Shown: one piece after another, positions 11,169 through 21,895 of the stretch
How positions within the stretch are numbered: position 1 is the first letter of the stretch
How the letters are laid out: the number at the start of each line of letters is the position of its first letter
From: Neurospora crassa OR74A
Taxonomy: Eukaryota > Ascomycota > Sordariomycetes > Sordariales > Sordariaceae
Direction: 5' to 3'
DNA length: 64,000 nt
Assembly: GCF_000182925.2 (NCBI RefSeq)
Contig: NC_026501.1
Span: forward strand, 7,543,917 to 7,607,916
Notes under the pieces: generated by a model
The model's input: the letters and a program-made list of their open reading frames with translations, nothing else
Database searches by the model: none
What the model was told of the DNA's origin: nothing
Translations under genes and position numbers: made by a program

Positions 11169-12110
11169 CCGAGCATTTTGTCACCGAGTCCGAAAAGGAT
11201 GAGTTGACAAGCAGAGTCGACATGAGGCTATACAGGGGACAGGAAATGGTGATACCTGTCCGTAGCGTAGTCAATAGGCACTGCGAAAATACATTTGGGC
11301 CCTTAAAAAAGGGACCCCTGCACCGCTCAATCCTACCCCATATTTCAGTGGCAGTATCCGAGAAGAAGTTAGGCAGGAACCAAACTAGACAATTTCCCTC
11401 TTTTTGCCTCTTTCTTATCAGCCGCCAACGGGGAACAGGGGGGCAAAGAATCATCTTCGGTCAAGAAAGGGGTCAACATCCAAGGGTACGGCGGTCAATG
11501 TTTGCGTTAGGCTTAATTGGAAAAAGTTGGGTAGAAGAAGGTTCCCTGTCAGCTGCAGGGGGGTGACTCTCGAACTCTAACGCTAATTGAACCTCGACTC
11601 CAATTGAACTCCCCGAAGAAATGAAGCCATAAAGTAATCGCAAGCAATGAACAAAAGTGTCCACGAGCGTCAGTAGCCAAATCAGGACGCCAGGGAGTTT
11701 GCGTCACAGTACAAATGGATCCGTCACTAGTTCTTCAGATTTTGGAGTTGGGATGGTTTGGGGAATTCATTGGGGTAAGGTCAAAGTGCAATTGGATGCT
11801 TCCAATTCCTCGAAAAATGAATGAATGAAGAAGAAAATCGAAACCGATTTTTGAGGGCCAGGGCCAGAGATCAAAAGAGAATATAAGGAAGAAATGAGAA
11901 AAGGATGATAGAAAAGGATCATTGCTGAGGTACCGGTAGATGAACGGATAAAACATGGGGTTTCGTATGGGCTGCAAACATAGCTACGACAAAGGGCTGA
12001 TAACTATCTGCGGTCGGGAGCTCGGACCAGCTTATAATTGGGACTAACGTAAGAAGATATTGACCGCCGTAGTGCACAAAGGGGCCTGGGGGGGCACTTT
12101 CCAGTTCTTA

Positions 12111-12125
12111 CAATGTAGTACCGCA
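12111..12125 (+). repeat. 15-bp direct repeat, copy 2
   Basis: Exact copy of 11020-11034. Sequence after the repeat differs between the two copies, so this is a short shared motif and not a long duplication. Confidence 0.7.
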
Positions 12126-12390
12126 AAAGGCCCCGCTCATTGCAGTGTTCACGTTCCTGGCCTTATTCTTGTGGGGTGCATACAGCGGGAGGCGCCAGGC
12201 ACAAGGGGCAGTCAGGTACGGCTATGTTAGGTCATGGCACGTAGCTCTCAGGTCGCGCCGCTTTCTTTCAACATATCTCTGCTTCGACTTGCAGAAATGA
12301 AGACAGCAGCAGCCTGAGTGATGCCCAACCCGAAACCGGGATACGGACATGTTCAACGGTGTGCAGTATACGGCCTAGGGGGGTTTACCT

Positions 12391-12410
12391 CTACCTACCT
12401 ACCTACCTAC
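12391..12410 (+). repeat. ACCT tetranucleotide microsatellite
   Basis: Five tandem CTAC/ACCT units in the gene-poor block. Confidence 0.85.
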
Positions 12411-14089
12411 CGAAGAAACTTGGGACACGCGCAAACAAGCTTCCCCACAAATTCCCTTCCTGGGCGGGCGCCAATATGCCAGCAGGTCTGTGTGGTGAAA
12501 TTACAACAACTGGCAATATTTGGGCTTTTGTATTGACAACGTGGGCCTATATGCGATTTGATATACGTTAAGCCGCCGGCATGTCTGCGCCCAAGAATTG
12601 AATTACTAAGGGTGCTCGTTCTCGACATTCCCGGGTTTCGGACGCACGAGCACCTCTGAGACCCTTTGCACTCGAGGAGAAATTGTCGGGTAGCATCTTC
12701 GTATATCGAAGCAGCTTGGACGATAAGGGCCTCAGATATATGTAGCATTGTGGCCTTGTCTTCATCTGTCTAGGCCTCCCCAAATTCGGTCGCGGCTGGC
12801 GGAATTCAGAAGAGGTAGACGCTTGGGGTCACAGGGTCTATCTTGTCTATCTTACCTTCAGGGAATCCAAAGTGGAAGTGTACAGTGAGACCAGAGAACT
12901 TTAATGTCTCCTGTGGTCTCTATCCATACCGTGACTTGCGAGTGATTCAGTGGAGGTCTAATCAGCCTCGTCCTCGACTCGTTACCATACAAGCGTGCAC
13001 ACAAGCACCTTTTCGCCCAAGCATGTGTGATCACATCATGTCCAAGTTATCGCTCTGACGATCCAAACAGAAGTCAGTTTGGCGATTCCTCTGTACAGTG
13101 AAGTAGCACCTACAATACAGCGCCATTATCCCAAGTGATGTAGCAAGCTGACATCATGTGTGACTCAAGATAGAATGTCGCAGTGGATTGTTATAGACCG
13201 TTGGACTGAAGAAACTCGGGAAAGTAGTTGACAAGCTCCCCTTCCCACAAAATACCCTTCAAATGCCGATATGCCCGCGGCTCGGCTCATAATACATTAA
13301 TCGCAGACAGGCAGTATCACTTTGTTAGTGAAAAGGTCAAGAAGTTCTCACTACTGTAACTTGCGTACGTTCAAACGTAGGTAGTTAAACAGTTGGACTT
13401 GCAGTATACCTCTACATAGGACTACCTCTACTGGCATCTCAACGCCTAAAAAAAAAACTTGTGAGAAAAGCTCGTTTGCTAGTTTCCCGAGTTTCTTCGG
13501 TATTGCCACCAGACTGGATACTATACAGTTAAGCTTGTGAGCAAAAGTTCACGTTGAGTTCTAAGTAATTGTTGAGTCTCAAAGGAGCATAGAAAGGCTC
13601 ACCAGTGTCTTGCGAGACTCCATTGATATGCTGGATTTAAGCAGCGATCACTTATCTAGCTGAGATTCACACATAGATGAAGCATGCTCTCAAGGTTAGA
13701 TCAACGTTAGAAGACGCAGTGACGGAGAATACATTCTCTCCTCTTATCGATTGTGTCCCAATCATCTACATCACGATGGGGTCCGCGCTGTGAAGCTGTT
13801 CGTGTCAAGAACCTACCTGAATGTGGATAGCAATGGCCAATGTGAATATTTCTATTTGAGGGCCCCAGTCTCTACTAAATATCCCTTGAGAATAAGCGGG
13901 GAGACTTTAATCGATAAGAAGTCTAGAGTCATAGTTGTGATATCAAGGCACGCCTCGTAAACCATGACAATGATAAAGCAGATATAAATCGAGTGAGGTT
14001 TACTAGAAACTTTGTCATAAGTACTTTCACCAGTCTCTGTTTGCCATAAGAGAGTCAAAAATAAGGGGGGAAAAGAGCCTAAAAAACTT

Positions 14090-14091
<2 letters not shown>

Positions 14092-14131
<40 letters not shown>
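14092..14131 (+). repeat. A40 homopolymer
   Basis: Forty consecutive A residues. The bases AAGAACCTA occur at its end (14130-14138) and again at 13807-13815, which would fit a target-site duplication around a retroposed segment of about 315 bp; chance is also possible. Confidence 0.8.
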
Positions 14132-14135
<4 letters not shown>

Positions 14136-15004
14136 CTAAGAAAGAACACTGTACTTTTGAGTAACAACCTCTCAGAGCTTCCACACTACCTCAGCTCACC
14201 TAGCAAGTTAGTCATGTTGATGTGTTGCTATCTTACTGGTAATACACCGGATACGAGGAGTTACCTAGGTACTTAATGTCAGTTGGCCAGTCCATAACCA
14301 TTCGCGCATTCTTTGTTCTGAAAGAAATATACAAATCACAATTGGACATCTACATGTTGAGTGTATCTAGACTCATTCCCATAAATGGTCATTGTGACGT
14401 TCTTGCGGGAGAGGATGGCGTTCACCATAACACTCCAGAGGTACAGAAGGTGGATCATGATTACCTAGGTATGTTCGGCAGAAGAACTCGAATAAGTACC
14501 TAGGTACACCACTTAGGAATGCGACTGCCCCATGGAAGTTTTACTGAATCTAATGATGAAGACAAGAATCTACCTCAGCTGGGTAACTCGTCTGACGAAC
14601 TCCAGCCTGGCTCTGCAAGGTGAGTGTGTGTAGGTAAGAAATGTGCGAGAAAAGAATGGTATGTACATGAGTTTTGGAGGAGGAGACTCTTCACCTATAC
14701 CGGACACTGCTATGTGCTGACGAAACACGGCAATGAGGGATCGGTCCCACATGACTTTCAATATTCTCAAGAGAGGTGCAGCTAGATTACCTCTAAGCTC
14801 TCATCACTTCGAACACTGACCTCGACTTCTTTGGTCACCGTACCTACCTATCAACCAACGGAATGTTACTTGAACAGAATGTCCGGGATGGTAGGTAAAT
14901 TGTATGCTTGCAGTAGCAGCAGAATCATGGTTGAAGTAGGTTAGATGTACTTCCTAGGTACCTAGTTACGAGCACTACATGTACCTACGCAGTCCCCGGA
15001 ACAT

Positions 15005-15020
15005 GGGTAGGTAGGTAGGT
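15005..15020 (+). repeat. GGTA tetranucleotide microsatellite
   Basis: Tandem GTAG units, the complement of the ACCT repeat at 12391. Confidence 0.8.
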
Positions 15021-18000
15021 AAGTGATTGTGTCAGGTGATGAGGTCACCCTTGGGGAGAATCTGATAGAGCTCTCGTCAAAGCGGACAGGTAGTAGTCAC
15101 TGGTACTATCTCCGCCCTTCTTGACCTGTCCTCGCCCCGACAGTATTCGCCCATGGGCTTTTGTTAAGGTCAAATCTTGGGACCATAGCATTCCAGACAT
15201 AAAGCTATCAACAGTCTTGATGCTCTCAGTCTGTACAAGGTAGTAGTTAAGGTACTCTACCACCTTATGTGAGAGAGATCATACAACGCGAATTGCTTAG
15301 TATCAGATAACGAGCACAGCAATAAGACACTTTGTTCCATGTATACCTAGAGGTAGGTATCAAGTCCAGGGTGCTTCCCGTCCGGTCAAAAAGAAGAACC
15401 CCGTCATCCCTGGCTCCCTCCCGCACACACCTTCCATGTCGATATCCAGGTACCCAACGTTCGGTACACCTGCCGTCTTGGCGTATGCCCATTTAAGTGC
15501 AGGCAATTGTCAAGATATTTCCAACCACTGCAAGCAAGACACTCGTCCGAAGAGGACCATGAGAGCAAGATGTACGTAACATACTATATCAGGTATACAT
15601 TCCATGAAGCCCGCATTCTGAGATGATGCTTTCACTTAGCTTTTAGGACCCGGTGATGAAGATGAATGCGCGACTTTCTCCGACTGGTTTGTCGCCTAGA
15701 TTCTTGTCGGAAAGCTCGGGCTGCCGCTGGGTTTGAAATTGACAGGAACCGGTGTGTAATCAGAATTCCCCGATTGAAGCAGATTCGAGGATACCTAGGC
15801 TCCCACGCAGGTATTACTGACTTGAGTGGCTGCTTTGTGACGTCCATATTTTCTCTTCCGTTGGTGATTCTTCTCTTTGTTATCATCTGCGGGGGTGGCC
15901 AAGTCTCGGCAAACAACTTAGAGACACAATAGATCTTGAACGACTGAAGAACATGGTATATCAGTCTTGTACGGGAACCGGAGTATTTACCCGCACTCAA
16001 ACCATGGCGTCTTGTTTAACAGTACCGCTTTTCCCACGAGCCCACTTGCAATAGGTGTATGTAGCTTGAACACAATTGGTCTTTTTAGTTGGCTAATTCT
16101 AGGACACTACGTAACTCACTTCCATTCTGCGCTGCTGTTTGGGCGATCTTAGGTTGCTTTCTTGACCAATCGCACATTTGTCGCGTGCCACGACAGTTGT
16201 GTATCAAAAGCCGTCAGCTGATGGGTGAAGAATCTCTTCGCTATTTATTCTGTGAAAGCAAGGAAGCTTGGAATGGGGAATGATCGGCGGTGTCGAGACA
16301 CAACGGCGTTTTGTCCGTTGGTGATTGGGAACCGAACAGATGCATACACGCACCAACAACCCAACTTACGGGGCGGTAGATCTTGCGTGAAGTGTCTGTT
16401 GAAAGTCTGATGGTGGATCATTAGCGGGAGGTGTGTCCGGGTCCGATGAGGGTATTGGCCAAATTCGCTGGGTCAACACGAGGAGTGACAGGCTGATGGG
16501 TTACGATCCGGGACGTTGGAACAAGTTGGAGTCTCTGTCACGGTGAATCCCCTAACAACCAACCTCTGCAGGTTTCGCTACCTAGATGTCGGGTATGTTC
16601 CTGGAGAGGAAATGTGTCCCAGAATGCAACCGGGCAACCTGGAACTGGCGATCTCCGAAATTTTAGAGATTCTGGCCCATCTGGCGACACACGAACCGTT
16701 GGGAAGTAGTTTTTCATACCAAAACAAAAGAGGATCCAGAAGGTGTCGGTGAAAGATTTGAATTGGTGCTACCATTCACCTTATCTGCAGACAAGCCGCC
16801 TTGTGCTTCTAGAATCGGGCGCATGTTCTTCCTTTGTCTGTTGCCCGTTTCCGTTCCCGTCCGTATACTACCGATTTTAACAGCTTGGAGAGCATGGCAG
16901 GCATGGGTAAGGGTCGGTAATGGATTACTGTGTTGCAGTTGGCGGTCAGGGCGGTGTAGCCAAACTGACGAAGCTGGTTCAGGATATTTGGGGGAAAAAA
17001 AAAAAAAGAAGAAAAAAAACAGTTCTAGTGTCAATGCCCCTCCAACTGGCATGTCGTCTGATACAAACGCTTTGGTAATCTGGGCATTGCTATGCGCAGG
17101 GATCATGGCATGTGTTTGCCGCTTCCAAAGATCGAGCCACGGGAAATCAGTGCCACCCTTGTCTGCCCCTTGGGTCGCGTTTTGGGCAGCAAAGCGGAGG
17201 CGAACCACCGGCGGACCTAAGGCTGGCTCCGTTATGCCTCGGGTGCATTCTGTGACTTCGTTGTCGGCCCATGGAAAGGTTTGAGATGAGGTTCTTTTGA
17301 TAGCTTCTGACAGCCTCAGATAGAGAGTTCCTAAGCTGGTCATGTTTCCAAGGCTGCGAATTATGAAGATGCAGGTAGCGCCGGTTGATTGAACAGGATT
17401 TTCTCCGACACCGCCTTGTACGTGTAGTGTAGTTGGAAGATACACGTCGGTAGTATCTGCAAGGCCAGGGGGATTGAAATTCCGGGCACTGTCTTGGAGA
17501 CGACCAGGTACCCCTAGCACGGCAGACCGAACATGAGCAATGGAAGGATATGTGTAGCCCTTTCCCTGTGAGGACTGAATGCTCTGCCGATTCTGAATGT
17601 ACCTCTATGTATTCCATCCATTGGCAATTCGAAGAACAAACTATTGAATGATGGACTGAGGGGGTCGGACGGAGGTTGCTGGTTGTCGCAGCGAGGATAG
17701 TAGCGAGTGTACTTGCAAGAGCAGTGAGACGCTGACATGGAGGGCTTGGCCTCTCAGCCGCGCCTAACGTCCTCCAGATATACGACACAGTGCGCTCTTT
17801 TGAAGAGGTCCACTAGACCCGTGATCTTCGGCAGCGGTTTTTGAGATCTTATATTGACAGTTCTCGGTGTAGCTGTTCTCTGCAGGCTCTGTGGACGGCT
17901 TTTGTGTACACTACTGCGCAAGCGCCCGTCAAACAATATGGCTTGTCGTGACCGCTTTGATAGGCTCTCCCGTGGCTGCCGCCAACCACTTGACGTAGGT

Positions 18001-19000
18001 TCTTTGCATATCTAGCACGGAACTCTTGGGGCCTTGTGAGGAAGCTATGAGAGGAGATGACAGGAAGGGCGCTTTTGTTCGGTATGTTCCAAGCTGTCGG
18101 GACGCCAGTCGCAGAGGTTTTGTCCCACGGGGTGGGGAATGTTGATCGCTTTTGCAAACGACTGTCTGTGTGATTATGGTACAGAGCCCTGTCGTACGCA
18201 GAATGTACACTACACCGAGCTGTCAATCCCGCCATGGTTGAACGATGCGCCTTGCTTGTGTTTTGGTCCCTTCGTCTGATCTTTTGAAAGAGGGCTCCTG
18301 CATTCCGTCTGTCGTATAGTCTCCATAGTGAAACATCACAATGATGCAGTTGTGAACGGGGAAGAAGCGGGACATTGGTCACAGAATGTGTACTGCGTAG
18401 TGTTCTAAAGTAGTCAGAGAAGGCACCTGACTTGATCAAAGTGCCGTTCAATTCTCTTCGAAGCTGATATCGGATGGGTTATGGATGTCGTATTTGTCGC
18501 AATTGCTGTTGTAACGTATACCAGTCAGATTTAGTATTAATTTTGGGACCGGGAGCCAACCAAGCTAATATGATACAGCACAGACTCTCAATAGTACTGC
18601 GTACAGCAAGAGAACGAACTGAAAGCAGGCAGGCACTTTGGCACTGGATTGGCTATTGGGCCCCGTCCAGTTTCTGCCTAACAAAACGCTGAGCCTTCAT
18701 TCCGACCTCTTCCACATTCACAGGGCGTAATATGGGAGGCGCGGTGTATCATGCCTTCCCTCGTAAATAGAGGTATGTAGAGGTAGAGGTACGGTGCGGT
18801 CCTGCCCGCATCATCAAGTATAAGCCTTTCGGTTACCTTACCTTACCGCAGCACGTTTGCCTTGCCCACGCAATGTCCACTGCAGTGCCGCCTGCATCCT
18901 ATCCTGCCGTCGTAAGGTGTTGCCGGCGTCTTGCCTTGCCTGTTGGGGAACTGCAAATCAGCAGATTTTGTTTGTTTGAAAAGCAAGCCTGCATTCGGAG

Positions 19001-20521
19001 ATCTTTGGATGACAGTTGGACATTGCCAGAGAAAAGGGCGCGCCCAGAAGCCACATGAAACTCCGCCCTCCAATGCCCTGGGCTGGCAGGCCTGGGACGC
19101 CTGGCCCTTGCCTGAGGTGGCTCGCTGTCCGACGGTGCAGTGAGAGAGCTCCAGTCATTTTTTGCCATCTCGCTCACCTTGGCACTGTGTCCGGCTTATT
19201 GCTTGGCCCGCACTGTGACACTGTGGATGGCGGCGGTGGATCACGGCTCCTCCACTTCCCGTCAGTTCGCCAGCTGGATGCCGCCAAGAACCAAGCCAAA
19301 AGAGCGCGCGCTGGCTGGGCCTGGTCGATCTGGCGAGCCTGGCTGGCACTTGGCGTTGCCGTCTCAAATCCTGCCAGTCCCCAGTCCCCCAGGTCGGTCG
19401 GCTGTCCAGAAGTCCCAGTCGGTCCCAGTCACCAAACTGCCTCCTCCTCCCTTCTCGCTGTCTCGTTTCCCTCTTCACATCGTCCTTTCCCTCGCCCCCC
19501 GTCTCACCACCGACGACCTAAAATTTCCCGGCGGCGACGACGACGGTAAGAGAACCTACCCCAACCACCAAAACAATCTCTTGTTTTTTTTCTTCCCCCG
19601 CATGCTGCACCATACATCAACACCAAGCCCGCGTCCATCAGCTTGCCGCTGCACGCTTCGTCTCGACTGCATTTTAACACATACCCGTACAGATTGAGCT
19701 GCATTTCATCGCCCCCGACGCTCCAACATCACTTAAGCAGCCTTCTTCGGCACGCACGCCCCTCTCGATTATTCATTGCCATCCTGGTCTCGACGACCCT
19801 TGAGCACAGCATTCGGTCTGCGACGACCGTTTACAAAAGGAGAACACATCCCGCCGAAGAGTGAGTTAAAACTTCCATCATCATTTCCGTCAGACGGGTT
19901 GTCGTTCCCAGCGAGCGAGGGAGGTTGCTGCACGCATTGTGGTGGTTCCACTCAGCTGCCGCCATGTATCGGTGAGCTGATTGTTGGCCCGTCCGCCAAC
20001 CAATCTGCCCGCGCTGGCCGCATTTGCCCGCTGTTTGCCCGGATGCACACCGTCGCCATCGGTCACGACACCGACTTGATAGGCTTTTCAATAGCCTCGA
20101 CACCCTTCTTGGCATGATGGTGGGAATGGCATCACTACAATGCTCCCCAAGGATGGCAGCGTCGCCCAGGCCATCGTTGAACACGTCCGTGTCGACATAG
20201 CCCTGATGGACAGTGTTGTCACGCCGTCCAGACGCTCCGTCTTCCAGGGCGATGCACGATGTGGATGTGTTTGCAGAGGTTTCTGGAAATGTTGCCGTCA
20301 CCATTGACACATGGGCCACTTCATGGAGCAGTCGAACAACCTATTGTGACCGAGCCGGGCAAGGACTCCCACCCGAACACCTGGGACGACACTGGCCTTT
20401 CTCGACAGCTCAGCGTTCGACATCGTTGCGTATGCGTACCTTGATGGCCCTTTTACTGACATCTATCGGCTATAGTTACTGATCTTCTGGGATTCGTCTT
20501 TCTCCCCTATTAACCGCAAAC
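19001..20521 (+). promoter_or_regulatory. ck-1a upstream region with candidate 5'-UTR intron
   Basis: Pyrimidine-rich stretches near 19,440-19,640 suggest a transcript leader. A consensus donor GTGAGT stands at 19861, and a branch-like TTACTGAC followed by an acceptor TATAG ends at 20475, which would define a 5'-UTR intron of about 615 nt. Another donor-like GTAAGA lies at 19546. These signals are seen directly; use of the intron is inferred. No coding region is supported. Confidence 0.4.
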
Positions 20522-21895
20522 ATGACTACCATGGTACGCTTATCCGTCAATTCCGAATCACCACGGCCTCCTAGGCCTTTGGTTGCCAACGTCAAAGGTT
20601 GCATCCTGCTAACTGGAAGGCTAGGATCTCCGCGTCGGTAACAAGTACCGGATCGGTCGCAAGATCGGCTCTGGTTCTTTCGGTGACATTTACCTCGGCA
20701 CCAACATCATCTCCGGTGAAGAGATTGCCATCAAGCTGGAGAGCGTGAAGGCCAAACACCCTCAACTAGAGTACGAGGCCCGCGTTTACAAGTCTCTCGC
20801 CGGTGGCGTTGGTATCCCCTTTGTCCGCTGGTTCGGCACTGAGTGTGACTACAACGCCATGGTCCTCGACCTTCTTGGCCCCAGCTTGGAGGATCTGTTC
20901 AACTTCTGCAACCGCAAGTTCTCTCTGAAGACTGTCTTGCTGCTTGCTGATCAGCTCATCTCCCGCATCGAGTACATCCATGCCAAGTCGTTCATCCACC
21001 GCGACATCAAGCCTGACAACTTCCTTATGGGGATTGGCAAGCGTGGCAACCAGGTCAACGTGATCGATTTTGGTCTTGCCAAGAAGTACAGAGATCCCAA
21101 GACTCACTTCCACATTCCTTACAGAGAGAATAAGAACCTTACTGGCACTGCCCGTTATGCCTCCATCAACACGCATCTCGGCGTCGAGCAGTCTCGCCGT
21201 GACGACATGGAGTCCCTTGGCTACGTCATGCTTTACTTTTGCCGCGGCTCCCTCCCGTGGCAGGGCCTTAAGGCTGCCACCAAGAAGCAGAAGTACGACC
21301 GCATCATGGAGAAGAAGATGACCACTCCTACCGAGGTTCTTTGCCGCGGCTTCCCCAACGAGTTTGCCATCTACCTCAACTACACTCGTTCCCTCCGCTT
21401 CGATGACAAGCCTGATTACAGCTATCTCCGCAAGATCTTCCGTGACTTGTTCGTCCGCGAAGGTTTCCAGTATGACTACGTCTTTGACTGGACCGTCTAC
21501 AAGTACCAGAAGAACGCCCAGGCTATCCAGCAGGCTGCTGGCAACTCCAGCCAGCCCCAGCCTGCGGACTCCAAGGAGGCGGCCCAGGCTGCTGCTCGTA
21601 AGGACCCTCAGCAGGCCCTGAGGAGCGGATCCAGGAAGCCCATGACCGGCGAGACACCTGAGACCAGCCGTGCCGTCGGTGGCAGCGACAGGATGTGAGT
21701 TTGCCAGCCTAGCCCAGCATTCCTAGTAAGGAATCTTGTTTCCTTCGAGTTTGGTGTACTCAATAACGCTGGCCGGAGGTAGAATGCTGACATGATGGCT
21801 GACGTTCAGTTTGCGATAATAGGCTGCGCTCGGCTGCTAAAGGTCAAGGCGCTGGCTCCGGACATGTGGCCGGCAGGTATCGTCCTATGGAATGA
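20522..21895 (+). CDS. ck-1a: casein kinase I, CK-1a (circadian clock kinase)
   Basis: Exons 20522-20533, 20625-21694 and 21823-21895 give 384 residues. It is a CK1 delta/epsilon-class Ser/Thr kinase. Visible landmarks are the glycine loop [12 protein letters not shown] (18-29), catalytic Lys41, HRD with Asp131, DFG starting at Asp152 and the CK1 element [10 protein letters not shown]. In Neurospora this kinase binds and phosphorylates the clock protein FRQ and so sets circadian period; that is established for the family member I recognise here. After the catalytic domain comes a Gln/Ala-rich tail. The last intron (21695-21822, donor GTGAGT) splits codon Met361. Splicing adds 23 C-terminal residues ending RYRPME; if the intron is kept, TGA at 21696-21698 ends the protein at 361 residues. 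The first exon codes for only MTTM, and intron 1 has branch TGCTAAC. Identification is very secure. Confidence 0.97.

Larger units (their letters stand above)
10001..19000. other. gene-poor block with repeats
   Basis: Nine kilobases in which I cannot support a gene on either strand. Reading frames are short, overlapping and without recognisable motifs; several longer ones lack an ATG. The sequence holds ACCT/AGGT microsatellites, many TACCTAGGTA-like palindromes, a 40-nt A run and an imperfect hairpin, listed separately. The part from about 13,000 to 14,600 looks richer in A+T than its surroundings. I see no intact transposase or reverse transcriptase. Confidence 0.45.

Noticed and set aside
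16714-17520. 268-codon minus-strand frame in the gene-poor block.
   Set aside because: Starts with GTG, has no upstream ATG in frame, runs through a poly-Phe from a simple A/T tract and shows no recognisable motif. A spliced gene is not excluded, but I cannot support one.
17849-18451. 200-codon minus-strand frame.
   Set aside because: No ATG at its start, and amino-acid composition looks random.
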